DNA from: Anaerobacterium chartisolvens
GTDB lineage: Bacteria; Bacillota; Clostridia; Acetivibrionales; DSM-27016
Direction: 5' to 3'
NCBI RefSeq assembly: GCF_003337415.1
Contig: NZ_QPJT01000018.1
Coordinates: 1-64,000, forward strand
Length of the DNA stretch: 64,000 nucleotides
Below, piece after piece: positions 56,238 to 62,966 of the stretch. The notes below the pieces were generated by a model. It had not been told where the DNA came from, did not search any database, and saw only the letters and a program-made list of their open reading frames with translations. Made by a program: the position numbers and the translations under genes. Position 1 is the first letter of the stretch; every line of letters starts with the position of its first letter.

Positions 56238-57272
56238 GTGGGCTTTGGACAAGATATCGGGATTGATCTCGGTACGGCAACGGTTCTTGTCTATATAAAG
56301 GGCAAGGGCATAGTACTGAGGGAACCTTCAGTTGTAGCCATAGATAAAAACACAAACAAGCTTCTTGCAGTGGGAGAAGAGGCGAGACGTATGCTTGGCA
56401 GGACTCCCGGCAACATTGTTGCCATAAGGCCCTTGAGAGAGGGTGTTATATCGGACTATGACATTACAGAGAGAATGCTTAAGTATTTTATAAATAAGGT
56501 ATGCGGAACAAGGTTCTTTAAGATTTTTAAGCCCAGAATTATGGTTTGTGTACCAAGCGGAGTTACAGAGGTTGAAAAAAGGGCGGTTATTGACGCAGCC
56601 GTTCAGGCGGGGGCAAGAAAGACATATTTGATTGAGGAACCTATAGCGGCTGCCATAGGTGCGGGAATAGATATAGCAAAGGCCTGCGGAAGCATGGTTG
56701 TGGATATCGGAGGAGGAACTACCGATATAGCTGTTATATCTCTTGGCGGGACGGTGGTAAGCACCTCCATTAAGATCGCCGGTGACAAATTTGATGAGAG
56801 CATTGTAAGGTATATGCGTAAAAAGCATAATATAATGATAGGAGAAAGAACGGCGGAGGATCTTAAAATTAATGTGGGAACGGTTTATCCAAGGGTTCAG
56901 GAGGTATCAATGGACATACGCGGCAGGAACCTCATATCAGGCCTGCCCAAGACAATAACCGTTACGTCAACTGAAATAATGGAAGCACTTGAGGAGCCTA
57001 TTTCAAGCATTGTGGAGGCTGTCCATTCAGTGCTGGAGAGGACGCCTCCCGAGCTTGCTGCCGATATAAGCGACAGAGGGATTGTAATGACAGGCGGAGG
57101 CAGCCTTTTATATGGACTGGATAAGCTGCTGCAGGAAAAGACGGGGATAAACGTTATAATTGCGGATGATGCTATTTCATGTGTTGCGTTAGGTACCGGA
57201 AAGGCTCTGGATACAATAGAGGCTATAGAGCAGAGTGCCTCAATGGATAGCAGAATTAAAAGGGAATTTTAA
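56238..57272 (+). CDS. mbl: Rod-shape actin homologue MreB/Mbl
   Basis: 344 residues of the MreB family. Motifs are IGIDLGTATVLVYIKGKGIV (phosphate 1), PSGVTEVEKRAVIDAAVQAG, MVVDIGGGTTDIAVISLGG (phosphate 2), IAGDKFDESIV and GIVMTGGGSLLYGLDKLLQE (adenosine). It polymerises under the membrane to guide lateral wall synthesis. The following flgF/flgG pair reproduces the Bacillus mbl-flhO-flhP order, which supports the Mbl assignment. The start chosen is GTG 56238, 9 nt after AAGGGG; the ATG at 56229 abuts it. A terminator follows. Confidence 0.93.
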   Translation: MGFGQDIGIDLGTATVLVYIKGKGIVLREPSVVAIDKNTNKLLAVGEEARRMLGRTPGNIVAIRPLREGVISDYDITERMLKYFINKVCGTRFFKIFKPRIMVCVPSGVTEVEKRAVIDAAVQAGARKTYLIEEPIAAAIGAGIDIAKACGSMVVDIGGGTTDIAVISLGGTVVSTSIKIAGDKFDESIVRYMRKKHNIMIGERTAEDLKINVGTVYPRVQEVSMDIRGRNLISGLPKTITVTSTEIMEALEEPISSIVEAVHSVLERTPPELAADISDRGIVMTGGGSLLYGLDKLLQEKTGINVIIADDAISCVALGTGKALDTIEAIEQSASMDSRIKREF

Positions 57273-57283
57273 ATTATAAAAAT

Positions 57284-57315
57284 GCGTGTAATGTAAAGCT
57301 TACACGCTTTTTTTT
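57284..57315 (+). terminator. Terminator after mbl
   Basis: GCGTGTAA pairs perfectly with TTACACGC around an 8-nt loop, followed by eight T. Confidence 0.93.
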
Positions 57316-57319
57316 ATAT

Positions 57320-57346
57320 TAAGTAATTTCTTAGCCTTTCCGATAT
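57320..57346 (+). promoter_or_regulatory. Candidate sigma-D (sigma-28) flagellar promoter
   Basis: TAAG - 15 bp - TCCGATAT (57320-57323, 57339-57346), compared with the consensus TAAA-N15-GCCGATAA. It lies between the mbl terminator and the first flagellar rod gene. Confidence 0.55.
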
Positions 57347-57421
57347 ATACTTTGATCATATTTAATAAGATTATCAAAGGGTTTATGCTTTAGGGCGGCC
57401 TGAAATTATAGGAGATTGCAT

Positions 57422-58201
57422 ATGATAAGAGGATTATACACTTCAGCCTATGGAATGCTTGAGGAAAGCAGGCGCATGGATGTAATATCCAACAACCTTG
57501 CCAATGTAAACACAACTGCCTTTAAAAAGGACTCGGCGGTTTTAGAAAGCTTTCCTGATATCCTCATGACGAGAATAAACGATGTGGCGAGCAAGACCAA
57601 TCCTTCGGGAAGGCTTGGCAAAATGCAGCCTGGCAGTGATGTGGGAGAAATATTCACCTATTACACGCAGGGGCAGCTTGCAAACACCGGAGGCAGTCTG
57701 GACATGGCATTTAAAAATTCCGATAATGCGTTTTTTACAGTGGGAGTGCCCGGCGCCGAGGGAGAATTCATCCAGTATTATACAAGGGACGGAGCTTTTA
57801 CGCTCAATGCCTATAACGAGCTTGTTACAAAGGAAGGCTATGCCGTTTTGGGCGAGAATGGAGTTATAACTCTTAGCGGAGAGGATTTTACAGTTGCTGA
57901 GGACGGAACGGTATATCAAAATGGCGAGGTGCTGGATAAGCTTCTTATAAAGAGCTTCAGTGATACAACGACACTGAGAAAGCTTGGCTCAAACCTTGTG
58001 GAGACTACTGATTTAACTGAGGAGGAGCCCTTTTCGGGTATGGTGATGCAGGGCTTTATAGAGCAGTCAAATGTAAATGTTATAAAGGAAATGGTTGACA
58101 TGATTGCCGTTACGAGAGCATACGAGGCCAACCAGAAGGTGCTTCAGGCGCAGGACGGAACACTGGAAAGGGCTGTCAACGAGGTTGGAGCTATAAGATA
58201 A
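57422..58201 (+). CDS. flhO: Flagellar rod protein (FlgF/FlhO-like)
   Basis: 259 residues. The N-terminal rod/hook motif IRGLYTSAYGMLEESRRMDV, then SNNLANVNTTAFKKD, and the C-terminal segment EMVDMIAVTRAYEANQKVLQ are the paired helices of axial flagellar proteins. It forms part of the rod that crosses the cell envelope. The start is ATG 57422 (AGGAG 7 nt away). It is cotranscribed with the FlgG-like gene 54 bp downstream. Confidence 0.9.
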   Translation: MIRGLYTSAYGMLEESRRMDVISNNLANVNTTAFKKDSAVLESFPDILMTRINDVASKTNPSGRLGKMQPGSDVGEIFTYYTQGQLANTGGSLDMAFKNSDNAFFTVGVPGAEGEFIQYYTRDGAFTLNAYNELVTKEGYAVLGENGVITLSGEDFTVAEDGTVYQNGEVLDKLLIKSFSDTTTLRKLGSNLVETTDLTEEEPFSGMVMQGFIEQSNVNVIKEMVDMIAVTRAYEANQKVLQAQDGTLERAVNEVGAIR

Positions 58202-58255
58202 TGGAGGGCAGGGGCCTGACATATAAGATTTATTGAATTCGGAGGGATATAGCAT

Positions 58256-59062
58256 ATGATGAGAGCGCTTTGGACAGCAGGCTCGGGAATGACCGCACAG
58301 CAGTTCAATGTGGATGTTATTTCAAACAATCTTGCAAATGTCAACACTACGGCATACAAAAAGGATAGAGCAGAGTTTAAGGATCTGCTTTACCAGACTA
58401 TAGACCGCGCATCAGTTCTTGATGGGCAGGGAAAGCCTGTTAATCTTCAGGTTGGCTATGGGTCTACTCCCGTCGCCACAGTTAAGGATTTCAGTAAGGG
58501 CAATTTTGAAAGAACCGACAATCCTCTTGACTTGGCTATTGACGGAGAGGCATTGTTCGCAGTTTTAGGGCCTAAGGGAGATGTGGTTTACACGAGGGAC
58601 GGAAGCTTTAAGGTAAGCGTGTCGGATCAAGGCACCAAGCTCACCACTACTGACGGCTATGCGGTGCTTGATGAAATGGAGAGTGAGATTTTTCTGGATG
58701 GAGTTGAGGATATTTCAAGTATAAATGTTGCGGAAAACGGGGCAATTACTTATATAAACACCGATGGGGAAACCGAGGATCTGGGACAGAGAATAGGTCT
58801 TTTTAAATTCTCAAACAGACAGGGACTTGAAAATCTGGGAAAGAATCTTTACGGCAGGACGGATGCGTCGGGAGAGCCTGTTATCGATGAGGAAGAAGGC
58901 TCTATGAGTGTTGTATACCAGCGTTTTCTTGAGTCCTCCAATGTACGTGTTGTAGAGGAAATGGTAAAGCTGATAGTTGCTCAGAGGGCATATGAGGTGA
59001 ATTCAAAGGCCATACAGTCGGCGGATGAAATGCTGGGTCAGGCCAATAATCTTAAGAGGTAG
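58256..59062 (+). CDS. flhP: Flagellar distal rod protein (FlgG/FlhP-like)
   Basis: 268 residues. It has MRALWTAGSGMTAQQFNVDV, SNNLANVNTTAYKKDRAEFK and the extended rod-specific region GYGSTPVATVKDFSKGNFER, LAIDGEALFAV; it ends with EMVKLIVAQRAYEVNSKAIQ. The length and YQTIDRAS segment match FlgG. The protein is exported by the flagellar type III system. GGAGGG is 9 nt from the ATG. Confidence 0.92.
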   Translation: MMRALWTAGSGMTAQQFNVDVISNNLANVNTTAYKKDRAEFKDLLYQTIDRASVLDGQGKPVNLQVGYGSTPVATVKDFSKGNFERTDNPLDLAIDGEALFAVLGPKGDVVYTRDGSFKVSVSDQGTKLTTTDGYAVLDEMESEIFLDGVEDISSINVAENGAITYINTDGETEDLGQRIGLFKFSNRQGLENLGKNLYGRTDASGEPVIDEEEGSMSVVYQRFLESSNVRVVEEMVKLIVAQRAYEVNSKAIQSADEMLGQANNLKR

Positions 59063-59105
59063 TTAACAGGCATTTTGAAGGCTGCTGAACGGGAGTGTAA
59101 AGCTA

Positions 59106-59501
59106 ATGGATATTGCGGGTATCGGAAATGACTATATAAAGAGTGCTGTAGACAGCTCAATAAATAAGGCGTCAGATGACAGCTTCCGGCAGAGGCTTGA
59201 AAAGGTGATGGATCAAAGCAGTGAAAAAGAGCTGAAGCAAGCGTGCCGGGACTTTGAGGGTATGATGCTTAATATATTGTATAAGCAAATGAAGGCAACT
59301 GTGCCTAAGTCGGACTTGCTGCCCCGGGATACCGGAGGGGATATTTTTGAGTCCATGCTTGACGAGCAGCTAGTAGAGGAGGCCTCCAAAAGCGGAAGCG
59401 CAGGCTTGGCAGATGTGCTGTACAAGCAGCTTAGCAAGCAGCTTGGCTCTGTATATAAGAAATCAGAAGAGGATGATATGGGAACGATTGAAAATAAGTA
59501 A
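59106..59501 (+). CDS. flgJ: FlgJ-like rod-binding protein (rod cap domain only)
   Basis: 131 residues. The central LKQACRDFEGMMLNILYKQM, then PRDTGGDIFESMLDEQLVEE and GLADVLYKQLSKQ, form the rod-binding domain of FlgJ (PF10135). The muramidase domain of proteobacterial FlgJ is absent, as is usual in Firmicutes. It caps and helps assemble the rod encoded just upstream. GGGAG is about 10 nt before the ATG. Confidence 0.88.
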   Translation: MDIAGIGNDYIKSAVDSSINKASDDSFRQRLEKVMDQSSEKELKQACRDFEGMMLNILYKQMKATVPKSDLLPRDTGGDIFESMLDEQLVEEASKSGSAGLADVLYKQLSKQLGSVYKKSEEDDMGTIENK

Positions 59502-59616
59502 GCGCTTGCATTATTTCTTAAGGTGTAATGTTATTGCAGCTATGCCAATAGTGATGTCCTTCATAGGTATTTATGCGGGACATTTTTTATTTGCCGAGAG
59601 ATATATATTTATATAA
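59488..59616 (+). CDS. Possible small single-helix membrane protein, 42 aa
   Basis: A short frame overlapping the last codons of flgJ: KISKRLHYFLRCNVIAAMPI, then VMSFIGIYAGHFLFAERY. A basic start plus one membrane helix is protein-like. The start is uncertain (TTG 59488 or ATG 59473) and the ribosome site is weak. Kept only as a candidate. Confidence 0.3.
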   Translation: MKISKRLHYFLRCNVIAAMPIVMSFIGIYAGHFLFAERYIFI

Positions 59617-59640
59617 TATAGGCTTTTGCATATCGGATAA

Positions 59641-59688
59641 CGGAGGATGTAAAATAATATCCTCCGGAAATTATTTTACATTCTTTTT
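59641..59688 (+). other. Overlapping alternative hairpins, possible attenuator
   Basis: CGGAGGAT (59641-59648) pairs perfectly with ATCCTCCG (59659-59666). TGTAAAATAAT (59648-59658) pairs perfectly with ATTATTTTACA (59670-59680), and TTCTTTTT follows. The two stems interlock and exclude each other as simple hairpins; only the second is terminator-like. It lies between flgJ and fabZ. Confidence 0.45.
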
Positions 59689-59816
59689 AGATAGTTTGCA
59701 TCCTATATAGTGTTAAGAAGGAGCAGTCTGCAATTTAATAATGGACAATTAATACAAAAATAGTTAAAATAATAGGGTGATTTTCTGTCAAAAATTAAGA
59801 ATATGAGAGGTGCGGC

Positions 59817-60254
59817 ATGTTATCAAATATTGAAATTAGAGAAATAATACCACACAGGTATCCATTTTTGCTGGTGGACAGGGTTATAGAGGTAGAGCCG
59901 GGAAAGAGCGCGGTAGCTATAAAGAATGTCACCGCCAATGAACCCTTTTTTCAGGGACATTTTCCCGACTTCCCCATAATGCCGGGAGTTTTGATTGTGG
60001 AGGCTCTGGCACAGACGGCGGGTATAGCCGCAGCCATGGAGGGCAATGATAAGGGCAAGCTTGGGGTTTTTGCGGCTATTGATGAAATGAAGATTAAGAA
60101 GCAGGTTCTGCCCGGAGACACCTTGAGGCTTGAGGCAGAAATATTGAGCAACAGGATGGGAGTAATAAAAGCAAAGGTTCGTGCGTCTGTGGATGAAAAA
60201 ACTGCTGCCGAGGGCTTGATAAAATTTGCCATGGTCGATGTGAACAAAAAATAA
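59817..60254 (+). CDS. fabZ: 3-hydroxyacyl-ACP dehydratase
   Basis: 145-residue hot-dog fold enzyme of type II fatty-acid synthesis. It has [20 protein letters not shown] at the N-terminus, then catalytic His48 ([14 protein letters not shown]) and Glu62 ([12 protein letters not shown]). It removes water from beta-hydroxyacyl-ACP. Its place next to mbl and the flagellar rod genes matches the Bacillus fabZ (ywpB) neighbourhood. It appears to be a single gene ending at a hairpin. Confidence 0.97.
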   Translation: MLSNIEIREIIPHRYPFLLVDRVIEVEPGKSAVAIKNVTANEPFFQGHFPDFPIMPGVLIVEALAQTAGIAAAMEGNDKGKLGVFAAIDEMKIKKQVLPGDTLRLEAEILSNRMGVIKAKVRASVDEKTAAEGLIKFAMVDVNKK

Positions 60255-60277
60255 ATTTTTAAACTTTTAAACTTGTT

Positions 60278-60320
60278 CCGCCAAATCGCTCACTTTAAGG
60301 CTTAGGGAGTGATTTGGCGG
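60278..60320. terminator. Hairpin between convergent fabZ and radical SAM genes
   Basis: CCGCCAAATC (60278-60287) pairs perfectly with GATTTGGCGG (60311-60320), extended by four or five further pairs. It is probably a shared terminator for the two convergent genes, although the U-runs are modest. Confidence 0.65.
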
Positions 60321-60344
60321 CTTTGGGAGAATTGTTTTTTCACA

Positions 60345-61886
60345 TTATGAAGCAGCCGCTTCCGATATAAGCTTAATCTGCTCATGAAGCTGAAGAGCTC
60401 TTTCTTCAAAATTGGGGGATTTTCTTCTGGCTGCCTCCGCTACTTCAAATGCCTCGTCGTTTCTTCCGTTTTCTATTAAAATCATGCAAAGATCGAAATA
60501 CGGATCAAAGAAATTTTCATCCGCAAGGTCGATTGATTTCCTTAAGTAAGCCAGCCCGTCCTCTAAGCTGCCCATTCTGCAAAGAGTCACGCCAAGTCCC
60601 TTATGGGCGTATGCATCATTTGGCCTTTCTTTAAGAACAGCTCTGTTTGCTTTTTCCGCCGCATCATAATTCCCCAGCATAAAACAGACATACCCGTATA
60701 CGCTTAACAGATCCATATTTCCGCTATCCAATTCAACGGCTTTGGACATCAGGATTTCTGCAAGCTGAAAGTTTCCGACGGACAGGAATTTATCTGCCTT
60801 GGATCTTAAAAGCTCCAGAGAATCTATCTTTTTAAGCTGCTCTTGTGCTTTGCTTACGGCGAAATTGTACGAGCAATACTTATTTTCGGCGTACAGGCTG
60901 CCCTCCATTGTAATTCTGGTGTTTGAGCATCCTCCAAGACAGCTTCCTCCATATTGGCATTTGCTGCACAAGCCCTTTAAATCGGACTTCTTTAAGCCTC
61001 TGTTCCAGCTAAAGCTTTGGGGGTTATCCCATATTTCCTTTACGGGTGTTATTCTTACATTGCCTTCAACATACTGCTTGTCCCTCACGGAGGTACAGCC
61101 TATAATATCACCGTTGTGCAGTATTCCCATTCCGTACTTGCCCGCCGCACATCCCTGCCAGACATATTGCTCCATATTAAGGCTGCTTTTCCTGACCTCA
61201 ATTTCCTTCACATTGTAGTAGCCTATGCAGTCTGCAAGCTGTATGTCTATGCCACCCTTCTGCATGGTTTCATAAGCAAAATCTATTATGTCGTTGACAT
61301 GGCGCGGCTCCATTATCATTTCGCCGTGATCGGCCATATTTCCCATAGGAAGACCTATTTGAAGCTGCCAGGATTTAACCCCCTTTGTGATAAGAAGCTC
61401 TCTTAACTCAGCCAGCTCACCGATGTTTTGCTGGTTAACGGTAGTAATTGCCGCATAATTAAGATCCTTTTGCTTCATAAGGTCAAAGGCATTCATGATC
61501 CTTTCAAATGAACCCGGCTTTCTTATAAAATCATGAGTATCGCAAAGCCCATCAACACTTACGGCTATGGTATTTATTCCTGCTTCTCTTGCCCTGTCAA
61601 GTATTTTGTCATCTATAAGCCAGCCATTGGTTATCATATTGGGTATTATTCCGTTTTGAGCCAGCCTCCGCGCTATCACATCCCAGTCCTTTCTTGTGGT
61701 GGGCTCTCCTCCCGACAGCGTTATCCATTCAAAGCCAAGCTCGCCGAGATCATCACACAGCTTAAGAGCCTCGTCGGTAGTCAATTCACCCTCCTGAGCA
61801 TTTTCACAGCTTGATCCGCAGTGCTTGCATCTCATATTGCAGCCCATTGTTATTTCCCACACTGAAGTTATAGGCCTGTAATCCAT
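60345..61886 (-). CDS. Radical SAM/SPASM peptide maturase with C-terminal TPR (candidate splicease)
   Basis: 513 residues. The radical SAM core holds the [4Fe-4S] motif Cys16-x3-Cys20-x2-Cys23 (TMGCNMRCKHCGSSC), SGGEP at 58-62 (SAM binding) and further barrel motifs. A SPASM-type domain follows, with Cys246, 264, 307, 310, 316, 320 and 338 (CSKCQYGGSCLGGCS) for auxiliary clusters. Residues ~365-505 are TPR repeats (AVLKERPNDAYAHKGLGVTL). Enzymes with CGSSC and SPASM modify ribosomal peptides. The gene follows two precursor genes with X-Tyr-Gly motifs, so tyramine-excising splicease activity is the leading hypothesis. Thioether or aryl cross-linking is the alternative. AGGGGG is 9 nt from the ATG. 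There is no separate PqqD-like leader-binding gene; the TPR may serve that purpose. Confidence 0.85.
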   Translation of the reverse strand: MDYRPITSVWEITMGCNMRCKHCGSSCENAQEGELTTDEALKLCDDLGELGFEWITLSGGEPTTRKDWDVIARRLAQNGIIPNMITNGWLIDDKILDRAREAGINTIAVSVDGLCDTHDFIRKPGSFERIMNAFDLMKQKDLNYAAITTVNQQNIGELAELRELLITKGVKSWQLQIGLPMGNMADHGEMIMEPRHVNDIIDFAYETMQKGGIDIQLADCIGYYNVKEIEVRKSSLNMEQYVWQGCAAGKYGMGILHNGDIIGCTSVRDKQYVEGNVRITPVKEIWDNPQSFSWNRGLKKSDLKGLCSKCQYGGSCLGGCSNTRITMEGSLYAENKYCSYNFAVSKAQEQLKKIDSLELLRSKADKFLSVGNFQLAEILMSKAVELDSGNMDLLSVYGYVCFMLGNYDAAEKANRAVLKERPNDAYAHKGLGVTLCRMGSLEDGLAYLRKSIDLADENFFDPYFDLCMILIENGRNDEAFEVAEAARRKSPNFEERALQLHEQIKLISEAAAS

Positions 61887-61975
61887 TCCTAAATTCCCCC
61901 TTTTTAAAATTGACTATGGGTATTATCTATGATATATGTGTATTTTAATTTCAGGCATTTCATAAATACTGGCAT

Positions 61976-62001
61976 GGGAGAATGGCCCGAGCCATTCTCC
62001 C
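61976..62001 (-). promoter_or_regulatory. 11-bp perfect hairpin between precursor 2 and the maturase gene
   Basis: GGGAGAATGGC pairs with GCCATTCTCCC around a 4-nt loop. There is no U-run, so mRNA processing or stabilisation that raises precursor over enzyme levels is more likely than full termination. Confidence 0.55.
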
Positions 62002-62025
62002 TCACAGGATGACAGTCACTATCGC

Positions 62026-62202
62026 TTAGCAAAGAGACTCCTTGGTTATTGGAGGAATTCCATAAAACGGTAAAATTCCGTAGCAAACAACCATTATTGG
62101 AGGGACTAAGATATTTGAGGCCGAAGCAAAGCTCGCTCCTCCCGTCATCTCCATAAGCTCTTCGTCCGTCAACTCAGTGCCTTTAAAATTGTCCATAGAC
62201 AT
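62026..62202 (-). CDS. Candidate RiPP precursor 2 (58 aa, two X-Tyr-Gly sites)
   Basis: 58 residues, too short for standard ORF cut-offs. The leader (residues 1-22) contains ELTDEELMEMTGGASF, identical over 16 residues to precursor 1 and resembling the ELTDEEL...GG leaders of Nif11/NHLP-type peptides. The core has CYG at 40-42 and FYG at 46-48, then IPPITKESLC. It holds two Cys (40 and 58). AAGGAGG is 9 nt before the ATG. It is the second gene of a precursor-precursor-maturase operon. The Gly-Gly-Ala site suggests leader removal, but no protease or exporter gene lies nearby. Confidence 0.85.
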   Translation of the reverse strand: MSMDNFKGTELTDEELMEMTGGASFASASNILVPPIMVVCYGILPFYGIPPITKESLC

Positions 62203-62337
62203 GTGCGCCTACCTCCTTGTTTATTTTTTTATATGCTGCACTGTGAATACTCTTTGTCCAAGCATTCGGCAGTATATAACTTAAGAATATCATGGTATAT
62301 ATAGATATATCAAGACTTATTTACAAAAATTAACATG

Positions 62338-62375
62338 AAGAAATGACTCCATACAGAGCCATTCCTTCATTTCTT
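62338..62375 (-). terminator. Hairpin after precursor 1
   Basis: AAGAAATGA (62338-62346) pairs perfectly with TCATTTCTT (62367-62375). On the minus strand it begins about 11 nt after the precursor 1 stop and is followed by a U-rich tract (AATTTTTG). It could attenuate transcription into precursor 2 and the maturase. Confidence 0.65.
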
Positions 62376-62386
62376 ACGGGTCTTTG

Positions 62387-62635
62387 TTAAGCCAGATCCT
62401 TAGTTATGGGAGGTATGCCGTACAACGGTGTAACACCATACTTAAGAACAGGAATAATCCCATATTTAAGTGTGGGCGGAATTCCATATTCAACTATAGG
62501 CGGAATTCCATACAGCGCGACTACCGGAGGAATCAGACTATCGGATAATGAAGCCGAAATAAAGCTGGCTCCTCCTGTCATTTCCATTAATTCCTCATCC
62601 GTCAATTCAATGCCTGTAAATTTTTCCTTGGACAT
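62387..62635 (-). CDS. Candidate RiPP precursor 1 (82 aa, five X-Tyr-Gly sites)
   Basis: 82 residues. The leader (1-22) contains GIELTDEELMEMTGGASF. The core, from about residue 35, is a tandem array with Tyr at 42, 50, 58, 66 and 72, each followed by Gly, in the contexts LYG, EYG, KYG, KYG and LYG, then Ile/Val and mostly Pro-Pro (YGIPP). Repeat spacing is 8, 8, 8 and 6 residues. There are no Cys, Ser or Thr at the repeat centres, which excludes lanthipeptide or sactipeptide chemistry there. X-Tyr-Gly is the recognition motif of PlpX-type spliceases, which excise tyramine. GGGGG is 9 nt from the ATG. The opposite-strand frame through the gene is a shadow. Confidence 0.9.
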   Translation of the reverse strand: MSKEKFTGIELTDEELMEMTGGASFISASLSDSLIPPVVALYGIPPIVEYGIPPTLKYGIIPVLKYGVTPLYGIPPITKDLA

Positions 62636-62667
62636 ATAAATTCACCCCCTTTACATTAAATTTTATT

Positions 62668-62741
62668 GCATACCATGGCATGCACAGGTAAATTTATGCC
62701 GGGATATTTAGCTATGTATGATTTAATAAAGCATACCTTGG
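62668..62741. promoter_or_regulatory. Paired GCATACC repeats upstream of precursor 1
   Basis: GCATACCATGG (62668-62678, within a near-perfect 16-bp palindrome) and GCATACCTTGG (62731-62741) share 10 of 11 bases and start 63 bp apart, in the region upstream of the minus-strand precursor gene. They may be binding sites for a regulator. The rest of 62742-62966 is very A/T-rich with no gene recognised. Confidence 0.35.
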
Positions 62742-62966
62742 TAAAATTAGTGGGGAGTAGAAGGTGCGAATAGAGAATAATGTGATACAATATCATTACA
62801 TCTATATAACATATCGGATTTGTTTTAGTGATATTTTACCATTAAATGTTGATTTTTTCAATTAATATTTTATTTTTTAATAATATAAAGTAATTATAAT
62901 GAGAATAGTATAAAAAATAGTTGTGCGGATAGTATGCTAAAATAACTAAGCTTTAAATTAACACTA

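Noticed and set aside
62400-62520. Tandem ~24-bp DNA repeats that could suggest a CRISPR-like or satellite array
   Set aside because: They are explained by the codon-level repetition of the precursor core; repeats are imperfect, contiguous and have no unique spacers or cas genes.
62406-62639. Plus-strand 77-residue frame rich in Gly-Ile-Pro-Tyr repeats
   Set aside because: It is the antisense shadow of the repeat-containing precursor gene on the minus strand, which has the ribosome site, leader and maturase context; the plus frame has no ribosome site.
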